From contig JAPFBL010000002.1 in assembly GCA_026182355.1 (NCBI GenBank), forward strand, positions 2,728,001 to 2,792,000: 64,000 bases of DNA. Direction: 5' to 3'. Under the pieces are notes generated by a model that made no database searches, had not been told where the DNA came from, and saw only the letters and a list, made by a program, of their open reading frames with translations. Shown here in pieces: positions 35,921 through 46,090 of this stretch. Numbering within the stretch: the first letter of the stretch is position 1; each line of letters opens with the position of its first letter. The position numbers and the translations under genes are program-made. This stretch comes from Hermatobates lingyangjiaoensis. Taxonomy: Eukaryota > Arthropoda > Insecta > Hemiptera > Hermatobatidae.

Positions 35921-36031
35921 AAGAAATCAGAAAAATGACTAAGGTATTTCAACCAAAACAAGTGGTCTTCGTGAGAGTCCAACCAAAACCACTTATTTTG
36001 GTTTTAAGATCTTAGTCATTTTTCTGATTTG
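35921..36031. repeat. Penelope-type terminal palindrome
   Basis: AAGAAATCAGAAAAATGACT at 35921 pairs with AGTCATTTTTCTGATTT at 36012-36030. The arms include AAGTGGTCTTCGTGAGAGTC and its counterpart. A CACGTGTTTAT motif follows at 36064. These are the same blocks that form the termini at 15905-16385 and 54930-55215, so this is a solo, foldback terminal fragment of that family. Confidence 0.65.
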
Positions 36032-38584
36032 TTACAGTGTTTAAGACGTTGATATTTGCTTCACGTGTTTATTACGAAACCTTGTTATCAATGTATATAC
36101 AACAGTATGAAATTTTAATATGGGACCTACACCTTTTGACTGTTAAGCTCACTTCTGAGTCATAAACGAATTGGGTTTGTTGTAATCGTTAAATTTTTGT
36201 ACGTATCTATATTATTAATATATTTTTGTAAAGTTGATTCTATAATTCAGGATAACTTATCTCTGAATAATATCACCACCAAAAGTTGAATCAAATCCAA
36301 CCAACATATGGTTAAAAGTTATTTTTTGCATACTTATAAATTTTGTTGCATATTAACTGATTTTTACACTGATAACTGATTGTTGTGCGAATTACCTTTT
36401 CTTTTCTCTTATTTTAAGTGAAGGTTGCTTTTTTATTGTTTTCTTGTGCATTTTACCTTAAAATGATATATGTAATATTCTACATAAAGCTATGCTGAAG
36501 ATTTGTATTTGTGATGGCTTGAAGGAGTATAATCTTGGTAACTTTTCCACTTTTAATTAAAATGTGTTTTTATACAAGCGCCACAAAGGCGCATTAGGAA
36601 TATACTTTATGGTTTTCCCAGCCTTTGGAATGTTCTGCTCTATATTAATAATGTCAGAGGGAACATTTGTAAATAGTATGTTGTTATTCTTTTTCTAATA
36701 TATCTTTAACTATTTTCCACTTTAGGTTAGGTTTAGATAGAATATTTTATTTTAGAATTTGTTTCTCTCCTATAAGTTAGCTTTTTTTGATTAACTGAAG
36801 TTATGAAAACGTTTAGAGGTTTGATTTGATCTGCTAAGGTAGTAGGATTACGAAAACATCGTATTACTTTGAGAAAAATTCCATGTTCAATGGAGTAGTA
36901 CATGCGAATTCTGCTGTAGCGTGGAGTAATGCCATTTTCTAGGGAAGTTTCTACTTGTCAATTAAGGTAGATGGTCTCACGTAAAGAGTTACAATAGTCG
37001 AGTCGATTTGTTTATATTTCCCAGAGTCTCTCTCTTTATGTGGTGATGCAGCAATCTCTTGTGTGAATTCCGTTCGACCTCTGCAGGCGGAACACAGGCC
37101 GTCGTCTTCGACCTCCGGGCTTGACCTCACTGTCCTCCTTTTTTTTTTTTTTTTTTTTTTTTTAAGGATTCCAATTACACAAGGAGTGCTTCTAGCTCGT
37201 TGCATTTGTACTTTTGACTCGTCAAGCTCGCTTCTTCCCTGCTATTTAATTTCTTTTCACATTTATCAACATAGGTTCGATAAATATACTTGAAAGCCAT
37301 ATTTTATAATTTTGCGTTGGTTACTGTATATACTTGCTATTTTATTTGACTAGGGCTCCAAGTGCAAGGTTGCGAAGGTCTAGCTTTTAACTCCCGGCCA
37401 TGCTACATATACTTCAAAACATACAACTCAGATTCATCAATTCAGAAGAAGCAACAACTGTCATTTCATAAATACCCAATGAAAGTACTGCAACCATTAA
37501 ATATTTCTGCATATGATTGTTATAAAAAATTATAAATAATGATCAAAAATTGGGATTTGAAAATAAACGATTTCTTATAATTCTACTTGAATGATTAAAA
37601 CTAGAACTTCCTTGTAGCATAATGATCTTCAAACATTTTAAATTATATGGAATAGGTACAAGAAAAAAATCAACTTAATTTTTAATGTTTAATTTGTTTC
37701 CTTTGGGGCTTCTACTTGTTTAATGTTATTCAATATAAAAGAGCTTCAAAAAAAATGATGCGTGTTTTTCCTAAAATACGAGTTTTTACTAATAAGAGTT
37801 TTACAATATACATATTGGGCTGTGGAGGTCTATCCCTAAAATCCTGGGAGGAACTTGATAACAAAGAAACATACAACCTTATAGAAACATAATACATATA
37901 TCTAACAGTAGTATGATGAACAACTATCTAGATTTGGACAACCAAATACCGAATAAATTTGATACTCATCACGTACAATAGGCAAAAACACGATCTTTAA
38001 CAGAACAGTACAGAGAAAATTCTTGGAATAGCTATTAATACCATGAACCTAGCGTCGCTTGAACTACTGCTGCCAGTGTTATAGAAAAAGTATAAGTGTA
38101 TATATGTAATAGTTTTGGGATAACGTATTTCTATATTACATATTAATGACCCTTTTCCTAATGTACTTAGCATTCACTGGCCTCACCTGCTGGGTCCATC
38201 TGCTTATCTTTTACGCTAAAACTAACGAACACCGCTTCTCTTGACATGTTTCGTTAACTTTTAATATCCTCTAAATGAATACATGCATTTCTACACTGGT
38301 TACTTGCTTGAACCCTCCTGTCATACTCTAAGTAGTGTTCTTCCTCAGGGTGAATCTAAACTGTGTATCAAAAACATGATATCAATTAAGCCATTAAACG
38401 ACAAAAGCAATAATAATAAGAAACTTACGGATAAAAGACCTGTTTCAGTAAAACAGTAATATTATAATAACAGAAATATTATCTGCTCTTCCTCCCTACC
38501 ACTTGTACCTTCTTATCTTCAAATAAAACTGTTAATTGCCAGTTCATCGTAATGATTGGTTGAATTAATAGTATTATTGATGGT
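36032..38584. other. Spacer with poly(T) and a GC-richer patch
   Basis: No gene is recognised. At 36990-37140 base composition rises (CTGCAGGCGGAACACAGGCC) and a minus-strand frame is open through 36951-37205, interrupted by a run of 25 T at 37139-37163 on + that would encode poly-lysine. The peptide SPEVEDDGLCSACRGRTEFT has no family I know. The rest is AT-rich. Confidence 0.4.
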
Positions 38585-39120
38585 ATGGAAAAACAAATGT
38601 GTTTGTTGTGTTGTCAAGTTCTGGCAATATGAGTCCAGAATTTAGTGGCACCATGGAACTCATCATTTCGAATACATTGGAAAGTCCTTAGAATTTTAGA
38701 AAGAAAATCCAATGAGGCAAACGTTTCAAAAAGAAACTTCAGTTTTACCAAAAGCATTACTAAATTCGTTCCATACCGAAGTACCTAACCCTCAAATGTA
38801 AGAAACTCCATACAACAGAAGAAGCTCTTATTTTATTACCAGCTATTGGTATGATTCTATTAATGTTCGGAAATTCACATGCAGAACAGTTGCAATATAT
38901 TCCGCTAATAATACAGTCAGAAGAAGAATAATGATATATCTGAAGATATGTACGTTCAATTAGTTTCCCAGTTGCGTAACATACTTCGTAGCTCTTCATT
39001 TAAATAGATGAGGCAACTGATCTAACGGTTGCGGTTGTTCGACTTATAGAAAATAATGCTTTGGAATATATTATTTTAATGTTTGTTGCAAATGTTTTGC
39101 ATACGAATCGCCGGCAATCA
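38585..39120 (+). pseudogene. hAT (ZBED-type) transposase N-terminal relic, + copy
   Basis: Frames on + follow the N-terminal order of ZBED5/SCAND3-like hAT transposases. MEKQMCLLCCQVL (about 38590) corresponds to the BED finger's first cysteines. EEALILLPAIGMILLMFGNS (38818-) corresponds to the EELILP-A block. A frameshifted IPL-NNT-RRI region follows, then DISEDMYVQLVSQL (about 38935-38975) and IDEATDL (about 39007-39027), which contains the first catalytic Asp of the RNase H fold. Later domains are missing. Several frame changes make it dead. Confidence 0.8.
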
Positions 39121-39310
39121 TTGGAACTATAGCAATAGATACTGGCAAAATTAGGTTTCTGCTATTGTATAATGCTGTTTGATGATTTGGTACTTGCTGT
39201 GAAACCAATAATGTAGTTTTAGGAAAGACCATATCCACTGAGATGTTTAATATAGTGGGCAGTTTTTTTTTGTAGGAATCAGCTTTATGTGTACTGATGG
39301 AGCTCACTCA
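39075..39310 (-). pseudogene. hAT (ZBED-type) transposase relic, opposite-strand copy
   Basis: The minus frame 39071-39307 reads LLVSQQVPNHQTALYNSRNL, then ILPVSIAIVPMIAGDSYAKH and LQQ. This is the same protein region as 38800-38900 on +: the block before and including EELILP-A-D-V. Two fragments of one domain therefore face each other and nearly touch. They differ enough in sequence to be separate copies, not a recent inverted duplication. Here the frame is open for 79 codons. Confidence 0.75.
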
Positions 39311-39770
39311 ATGTTTTAAAATAAAGCAGTCTTGAGGGATTGACAAAAATAAATATATGGTCTACATACACTGCATGCTTTACAGATCAGCTTTAGAGTC
39401 AAAAGACATGGGTGAGGTACTATAAACTACATTAATAACAGTTCTTTGAGACCTAGACTTTTGCAGAGGTAGTTTCATATGGCAAATAGCTATACTCATT
39501 TCTGTATAAAAGCGAAGTTTTCTGACGGTTTCAAGCAAAAGTGATTAAAAAGTGACAACCTTTTCGAAGAAAACCACCATGAAGAGGGACATTTGTAGAA
39601 AAATAATAGTTATATTGTTAAGATTGCCCATCTGGTGAGCTTTTTGATCATGATGATACACATGCATGACTTTGGATCGACTAGAGCAGGAAGTTCAATT
39701 TTCAGTCATTTCCATGGACATCATAACCATAATGAAATAAAAAAAAAAACAAAAAATCAATTGATTGTAA
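39311..39770. other. Spacer
   Basis: No recognisable feature. The + frame 39635-39832 runs into the repeat end at 39774 and is not a gene. Confidence 0.5.
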
Positions 39771-39773
39771 AGA

Positions 39774-39824
39774 AGTTTGATATTATATTTACTTATAGTG
39801 AAGTTAGTGTAGGCCACTCCAGAT
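39774..39824 (+). repeat. Unnamed family, 3'-end fragment
   Basis: GTTTGATATTATATTTACTT, ATAGTGAAGT and GTGTAGGCCACTCCAGATTT match the last 50 bp of the long copies. Only the 3' terminus is present. Confidence 0.7.
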
Positions 39825-39891
39825 TTCGATAAGAAATCGGAAGAAAGACTAAGTTTCCACTCACAAAAAAAAACAACGACGCTTTTCGAAC

Positions 39892-39950
39892 ACTGACCTA
39901 ACCTGGCCCCCTTGCTGGTGTGTTAATAGAATTAATTTTTTTTCAAAATT
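39892..39950. repeat. Direct repeat flanking a SINE, copy 1
   Basis: ACTGACCTAACCTGGCCCCC, TTGCTGGTGTG and TTAATAGAATTAA followed by a T-run and CAAAATTA are repeated at 40410-40468. The first 20 bases are the reversed head of the SINE at 40120-40429. The unit was therefore duplicated after SINE insertion, or by unequal exchange with a 518-bp offset. Confidence 0.75.
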
Positions 39951-40119
39951 AGTGTTCATCGTCTTGTTACATTTGCCTGGGTAAGGTGATATTGACTGTT
40001 TAAGGGTGCAAGGACACAACTCTTTGTGTGGAAACTTAGTGTTTCTTCACTCTTCTAATCATGTGTAAATACCACACATTAACTGCTTGCATTGCTGGTG
40101 TGTTTTTTTTATTGTTTAA

Positions 40120-40429
40120 GCCGATCCTCTTGCGTGTGATAACGTGAACCGTGTACTGGCTTTTTGTTTGATCGGTGATCAAATACAATGTAGATTCTAC
40201 ATTGGGAGTCCTAAATTTTGCCTAACTCAGGTGCATTTCGGCTAGGGATCTTTAACGAGTACCTGACATTGTACAGGTTCGGGACCGACGGGTTAACGTC
40301 CTCTCCGAGGGACGACGTACTCTGATTTATTCACCTTCTGCGTGAATAAATCGAGGGCCAGGTGGGGATCGAACCCCGGAATACCAACCTAGAAGTGAGT
40401 ACGTTAACCACTGACCTAACCTGGCCCCC
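40120..40429 (-). mobile_element. tRNA-derived SINE (copy B)
   Basis: This is the best-preserved member. On the minus strand it starts GGGGGCCAGGTTAGGTCAGT (A box GGTTAGGTCAGTGG) and carries B box GGTTCGATCCCC about 40 bases later. The body then follows: TTTATTCACGCAGAAGGTGA, CGTCGTCCCTCGGAGAGGAC, CCGTCGGTCCCGAACCTGTA and TCGTTAAAGATCCC. The tRNA-like part resembles an arginine or valine-type tRNA in general layout, but I cannot name the isoacceptor. The tail boundary near 40120-40200 is uncertain. Confidence 0.85.
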
Positions 40430-40468
40430 TTGCTGGTGTGTTAATAGAATTAATTTTTTTCAAAATTA
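40410..40468. repeat. Direct repeat flanking a SINE, copy 2
   Basis: Partner of 39892-39950. It includes the intact SINE head and the following host sequence TTAATAGAATTAATTTTTTT. Confidence 0.75.
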
Positions 40469-41751
40469 CTGCTTTAATTAATAAGGTAAATGAACTGAAT
40501 TAAATTATTTATATATAAAGATAATTAAGTAGAAGAGATCACACAACAAATTTCATAATTCATATTGGGGTAAATATGAATATAAATGCGATATATTCAT
40601 ATTTAATGAATCCTAATGATTTAATAATGCAAACTCTCCACAAAAAAAAGTTTTTTAATTCAAATTTCGCGTTTCGAATACTTCATGTTCCTCTCCATGT
40701 TTAATCGTCTTCATCTAAGTCATGTAAGTTATAATACATGACTTAGGATAAAATGTAGTTGATAAAATAATTAATTACCCAGATATAATCTAAAACGATA
40801 GCATTCTCAGAAAATTTTTTAAAAATAATTCCATCTTATTAAATGTATTATTATTTCTTTGTTTTTTTTACAAACTCTTTGAAATGATAATAATTAGCTA
40901 TGTAATAATAAACTGTACTGTATAAATTAGCAACTTAATGAAAATTAATTTAAAATATTATTGAGCAAATGACTCTAGTCTTAATTATTGGTCATTGTGT
41001 TCCATTAGATTTTTTTTCAAAAGGTTGTGACAATGATTATATTTTCGTTAAATTAGCAAAATAGAGATAACTGTATTAAAACGAAACATTGTATTAAATA
41101 GCTTGTCAACTAACTTAATAATATATTTACTTGTAGCAAAGTTAAGGGCACATCCGAATTATTTAAAATATCAAACCTATTATCGACCCGATCAACCAAC
41201 CTGAAATGTCAATTACTAAAATCCACTTATATATATATATATATTATTTTCATTTTTTGTCTTTTATTACAAAATTATCTATTTAAAAATCTTTACTTAA
41301 AATTAATATTGATTATAATATTTTTTTGTTGAAGACAACTCACTAAAATATATATTATTAATATATATTATGTTTAAATGGATTTATTTTTTTTTTGAAC
41401 GATATAAAAATTTAATTACATTGTTTAATTGATTGAACACTATATTTTAAGGACTTCAGTTCTTGTTTTAACTAATGCAATATATTATTACTATTATACA
41501 CAAGGGGAAGATTAAGAAAATGAATTTGCGTTTTGAAAATTAATTTGTGATAATTTTTTTAATTTTAATAAAAGATATTCCTTTTTTATGTAAATCTTAA
41601 CTTTATTGTATTAATTTTAACTTAACTCTTTTATTTATATATATATAAATTAAGAAAAGTTGTACACTTTGGAATTTGCTCATTGAGGCAAGCAGAAGAA
41701 TTATCGCGCACTAATTTGTTAATTTCATATCCTTCTAAAATAGTTATTTCC
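40469..41751. other. AT-rich spacer with a family 3'-end fragment
   Basis: It is mostly extreme AT-rich sequence. 41117-41165 (TAATATATTTACTTGTAGCA, then AAGTTAAGGGCACATCCGAA) is a diverged 3' end of the unnamed family. No genes are seen. Confidence 0.5.
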
Positions 41752-41787
41752 CTGAAGAAGAACACTACCAGTTCGAAACGCGTTGTC
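41752..41787 (+). ncRNA. Hammerhead-ribozyme-like core
   Basis: CTGAAGA (41752-41758) is followed by AGAAC-ACTACCA-GTTC, a perfect 4-bp stem II with a 7-base loop, then GAAAC (41775-41779), and eight bases later GTC (41785-41787), the usual cleavage triplet. ACG and UGU can form a three-pair stem III with a three-base loop, as in the short-stem-III hammerheads of Penelope-like and retrozyme elements. A matching stem I is not evident between the flanks, so an active fold is doubtful in this copy. Confidence 0.4.
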
Positions 41788-42084
41788 TATACGATTAAAT
41801 TTTTATATGGGGAGACTATTTCATTAGCTTTTTATCCTACAATTAGCTTTATTGCATTATTTTGCCATATTAAAATTTATATATTATAGGTAATTCAACA
41901 AGCGAATGTTCTGCGGGCTGTTTTTTTTTTTGTAGTAATTCTATTTCATTACAATTAATTAGTAATATATATTTATTTGATAATTTTTACAAAACTATTT
42001 TTACTGCTATGTTAATAGCAATGATATTATATGCATCAGCCATGTGATAAACTGGAATTACTCTGTACGAGTATATTTGTAACT

Positions 42085-42225
42085 GGTCAATCACTATCTG
42101 TACTACCTCCAGAGATGAAAAACTAGTAAATATCTCCCATTTAGACATTTATATTATGTGTAAATGGGACATTATACATTAATATTACGTTTACTTATAG
42201 CAAAATTGAGTGTTCTCCAGATTTT
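42085..42225 (+). repeat. Unnamed family, 3'-end fragment
   Basis: GGTCAATCACTATCTGTACT, TCTCCCATTTAGACATTTAT, AAATGGGACATTATACATTA and TTTACTTATAGCAAAATTGA match the last 150 bp of the long copies at 3210-3386 and 33410-33567. Confidence 0.75.
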
Positions 42226-42499
42226 TATTCCTGTTATAATTTGAATCAATAAAATCACTGTTTGTTTTGATTATATACTCTGAATGATTGCTTTAAAGAA
42301 ATTTTAAATTAGTTTGAATATTGTTATTTCTATTTTATTGTTAATATTAAATTAACATAGTGAAAATATTTGGAAATGTCAAAGTTATCAGTATAAACAT
42401 TTTGAAAGGTCAAGGTAGTGGAATAAAAACCTTTTACTAATCTCCTTATTAATATTAAAATTTTAAATAATTTATTAAAACTCCTAAATATATTCGGTT

Positions 42500-42905
42500 G
42501 TGCCTATTCTTGTTTGTATGTTTCCTTGGAATACTGAAACAATCAGCTTGTTGATGCTTCTGACTGGGAATATTTCATCGAAGACCTTGGTATATTCTTG
42601 GAAATCATTAAGTTCAGTTATTTATAATTAATTTTGATAAATTTGATAATTATGATTTTTGTTAAAGTGATTTCGATGGATTATTTCAAGGTTATTATTA
42701 AACCATGGTTTGGATTTTGTTTTAGACAGCCATGAAAAGGATTTTACCATGCATGGAAAGATACATTCTCGTACATTATGTCAAAGCGGTTACTAATTTC
42801 TTTTTGTTCTTCTGGTCTCTTATTGACTTGAAATTCCGTCGTTTGTTTGCCTAGAAATATTAAATTTAGATCTTTCATGAATTTTGGAGAAAGAGGTGAT
42901 ACAAC
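42500..42905 (-). pseudogene. Non-LTR retrotransposon endonuclease/linker relic
   Basis: On the minus strand, frames read FDIMYENVSF, then SKTKSKPWFNNNLEIIHRNH. Lower down FQEYTKVFDEIFPVRSINK follows. The KSKPW-N-L pattern and the F-x-FP block are typical of the region between the APE-type endonuclease and the reverse transcriptase in Jockey/CR1-group LINEs. The RT itself is not seen. It lies downstream, on the same strand, of the unassigned frames at 44640-45272 and may belong to the same element. Confidence 0.5.
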
Positions 42906-43929
42906 CCTAAAGAGTCAGCCATTTACTCATTGATTGTAGTATTTTATTAGATTTGTTATTACAATTTGTGACGAGAATAAATTAATATATTATATTAATT
43001 ATCTATTTATATAATTTCTTTATACAATTAATTAAATATTATTGTTGTTATGAAAATTAATATAAAATATGTTTGATTAGAAATAAATTTGTTTTTAAAA
43101 ATAAGATAACAATATTTAAATAACCAATAATAAAGTACTAGTTGAAATAGTTTACATTTAAAACTTATTACGTTTTTGCATTGTCTATGTTGCATCATAA
43201 TTACTTCTATATTGCATCATACAGACTAATATATAGACGTAAAAAATCTGGTGTTACATTTTGATGTAAAATGTTTATGAGTATAAAAAACCGTAAACAC
43301 GTCTTTGTTTACGTCTTTGATAGTACTGGATTTCCTGGGCTTCGTACAGTTAAAAAAAAAAAAATAATTTTGTAAGCTATTTGGTTTAAAATACTCGTAT
43401 ACCTGTTTTGTCATTTTTGAGTCGTTGAATATCTGAGCTAAATTTCAGGTGAATCTAAATCTGTATTGAATCACATTATTTATTAAAAATGAATGTAACT
43501 CCTACTAAAGGATAAGAGGTTTTCTTAAATGGTAGTTCTTCATTTCATTAATGGCATGAACTTCAATCGAATCAAATGTTTCCAGATCTTAAAGTAATAA
43601 ATTAAAATGTTACTTAAACAAACTTTAGCTGGAAAATTCCCATCAAACGACAAAGGAATGGGCAGAAACAATAATTGAATGCTTCGACAGTTTACTCGAT
43701 GGGAAGGTCCAGAAGTTTGGAATTCTTACAGAATCGTTACTAGTAACAAAAACGTGATGTGAAAACTGTAAATAACTTTACTTTAATTTATTGTGAACAC
43801 AGCAATTTGGTTGCTGTGTGATGGTTTCTGTTGTTACCTGCCTTTAAGAATATACATTTTTGAAAAGAACAGGTGCCTATACACCAATAGAAAGCATTAT
43901 ACCTGCAGTATAATACTTCAAAACAACTA
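42906..43929. other. AT-rich spacer
   Basis: No feature is recognised. An A-run at 43351-43363 and generic AT-rich sequence. Confidence 0.5.
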
Positions 43930-44164
43930 AATTCGCACCGCGAGTGGAACAAGACCTTCATCCGCGTAAAATGTTGTTGTGCCTTGGTGAGATTGGGAAG
44001 AGATTGTCCATTACAAAATGTTTCAACGAAACAGTCAACGCGGTTCTCTTGGAAGAATGGAAGAAGAAGCCATTCAAACACATGTTTAGGAAGTCCTGCC
44101 ACACCCGTCATACTCTCCTGATTTGGTACCAACGGATTTTTACCTTTTACGATCTCTTACGAAA
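43930..44164 (+). pseudogene. mariner transposase fragment
   Basis: DLHPRKMLLCLGEIGKRLSI (about 43955-44015) corresponds to the P-K-VLLC-WWD-KG block of mariner transposases. A frameshift later gives LPHPSYSPDLVPTDFYL (about 44096-44146), the HPPYSPDLAP-D block holding the third catalytic Asp of DD34D enzymes. Much of the region between is deleted. The fragment then runs straight into an inverted copy of itself. Confidence 0.78.
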
Positions 44165-44291
44165 TAGATCGTAAAAGGTAGAAATCCGTTGGTACCAAAT
44201 CGGGAGAGTACTTCAGGTGTGGCAGGACTTCCTAAACATGAGTTTGAATGGCTTCTCTGCGTTGACCGTTTCGTTCAAACATTTTGTAATT
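44010..44291. repeat. Large palindrome made from mariner sequence
   Basis: The left arm 44010-44155 and right arm 44166-44291 are reverse complements around a 10-bp spacer (CTTACGAAAT). Identity is very high, with a 21-bp deletion in the right arm after the AACGCG motif and a few substitutions. The arms cover the mariner HPSYSPDL block, so two transposase pieces are joined tail to tail. This would fold into a long hairpin. Confidence 0.88.
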
Positions 44292-44639
44292 GAAAATCCC
44301 ATGTATTTCATAATAGATCGTAAAATACTAATCCTGAATTTTATTTAAGTATTTTATTTAATACTGATGAGGAATGAAGAACATTGGTTAGATCAATTTT
44401 CTATTCAACCGGGTGATTTCTACCAAGGAGGTATTGAAAATCCTGTTTAAAAAGAGAGAATACTACTCTATTCTCTCACTTATGTAATTACTAAACCTTT
44501 AAAAAAACTTATATTTAAAAAAACTTTGAATTCAACTACCAAATTTATATATTATATTTGTAGATTTGTAATTATTGTGAACAATGGGTGTTCAGCCTAG
44601 TGTGTGTCTTGTAGAGCTACTAAGTTTCTTAGTTCTCTG

Positions 44640-44861
44640 TTAAAGGACCCGAAATTCCGGATTGACGCAGACAGAACGGGATAGTGAAGTTTGTTGTTTC
44701 TTTTCATCGCCCACTGTTATAGGTTTTACCCTTGGTGTTGTAGGGATAACCTGATGCTTGTTTGTTAATTGACTCTCTTCTTCATTCTGAACAGTATTAT
44801 CTGGCTGATGCTGCAAGTTAGTCCTAAATTCTAATTCCTCTTGTTCATTGGAGTAGGGATC
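44640..44861 (-). pseudogene. Unassigned coding-like frame, piece 2
   Basis: The minus frame is open from a TTTAG acceptor-like site to a TAA stop and lacks an ATG. It reads PYSNEQEELEFRTNLQHQPD, NTVQNEEESQLTNKHQV and IPTTPRVKPITVGDEKK. It is hydrophilic, rich in Gln/Asn/Glu, then has a PRVKPITV motif. That kind of proline-rich PITV linker is found before the RNA-binding part of Jockey-group ORF1 proteins, which suggests a LINE ORF1. A host exon is the alternative. It is about 55 bases from the next upstream frame. Confidence 0.4.
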
Positions 44862-44915
44862 CTAAACTATACGCTTATAGCCGAGCGATATAGTTTACAT
44901 AAAAGTTGTGAACAT

Positions 44916-45272
44916 TTACTGTAGGACAATCACAACTTCAGTTAATCTGTGAGAGTGGTTTGTAGCAGTTTTCATTGAGTTTCTGCAACTGTCGTAAGGA
45001 TTATTGTTCGGTAGTTCCATCGGTAAGCTTCTTTCAAAGTCACCTTTTAATCTTTTACCACTATTGTCAGTAACGTCAACTGTCTTTCTTTTGGGTGTGA
45101 TTTGTGATATGTAAGGAAGTGCTTAAATAGAGAATAGAGAATATTTTAAAACTGATTGATAACACCGTTTAAATATTGTTGGTAAGTCGTCGAAAAGAGC
45201 AAACATACTCATTCTCGTTGCTACCTGTAATACCCAAACGTTATTAGTAATTTCTTTTGACTGACATTTCAT
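44916..45272 (-). pseudogene. Unassigned coding-like frame, piece 1, with one stop
   Basis: From the ATG at 45272 the minus frame runs 119 codons with a single internal TAA: MKCQSKEITNNVWVLQVATR, MSMFALFDDLPTIFKRCYQS, then after the stop PYISQITPKRKTVDVTDNSG and KRLKGDFERSLPMELPNNNP. Continuous reading over this length, with sensible composition, indicates a formerly coding region. The basic and then Asn-rich layout plus the adjacent PITV piece suggests LINE ORF1, but no conserved zinc knuckle or RRM can be seen. A 58-bp gap with GT and AG ends separates it from 44640-44861, so an intron is possible, though the phases do not fit cleanly. Confidence 0.4.
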
Positions 45273-45432
45273 GGCCTTCCTTTGTTAATTGGAAATTGAA
45301 TGTACTTTGGTCTGTTTTAATTATGAGCCTTCAACTCATCTCATGATATTCGGACTAGGTTGATATTTTTAATGTCCTTTTTTAATATTGCTATTTCCCC
45401 ATGTCATGAGAGAACAACTACATCAGAAATGA

Positions 45433-45597
45433 GAAGGCGAGACAGTCCCTATGATGTTCCCAAGGTGTGTGTACATCCCAGAGATGGACTGCTATGATCT
45501 ACATTATTAAGACGATGAGCCCATCAGTCCTGAACAGACTGGTATGGAGATTACCGAAGGTTTATTTATGAAAATTGAATACGAATTTGGCAGTTAA
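45433..45597 (+). pseudogene. Unassigned coding-like frame with one stop
   Basis: The + frame reads EGETVPMMFPRCVYIPEMDC, YDLHY, a TAA, then DDEPISPEQTGMEITEGLFM and KIEYEFGS before the final stop. Composition is that of a real acidic protein rather than of AT-rich noise. I do not recognise it. It lies back to back with the minus-strand frames just upstream, so at least two different sources meet here. Confidence 0.35.
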
Positions 45598-45711
45598 TGG
45601 AGAATAGGGATTTAAGAAAAATGAAAGAAAATCAGATTTTTAAAAATAACAAATTATGGTTATAATTTAGAATTCTGATCACTAACATACTAAAACTATT
45701 GTTTACCCTAA

Positions 45712-46090
45712 ATTTTAAGTAAGAAGGTGCCCTAATCTTCAAGAAGATTATAATAAACCAATCTTGGAACAGTTTGATTTCGAGATGTTTGAATGATTTA
45801 CATGTTTTTAGGCCCCCTGAGTCTATATTTGAAGTTTGTTTTGGGCGTGTTAAACATTATATGTGTATATTTGTGTTTATCAAAAAAAAGTTTATGAACA
45901 CTTAATATTTTACACCATTAAGTGAATCATTTTAAAATTCACTCAAACATAATTGTATAATGTTGATGCACTGTATCCTTTTTGGGTAATGTTATACTTA
46001 AGAAGTCCATTTTCTTGCCCATTTAGATACAATAGTTTCCTCCTAAACGACCTACGGTTGTAAGTTGAAAAATTTTCAGTTACTATAGAA
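45712..46090 (+). repeat. Unnamed family, diverged 5'-part copy
   Basis: ATTTACATGTTTTTAGGCCC, GAAGTTTGTTTTGGGCGTG and AAAAGTTTATGAACACTTAA follow the family's 5' order but with many changes. It is the most diverged copy in the window. Confidence 0.5.

Noticed and set aside
36951..37293. Overlapping frames on both strands around a poly(T) run
   Set aside because: Openness depends on the homopolymer reading as poly-Lys or poly-Phe. No family match. Kept only as a note in the spacer entry.
43788..44132. 114-codon minus frame
   Set aside because: It reads antisense through the mariner fragment and its palindrome. The conserved HP-YSPDL block is on +.
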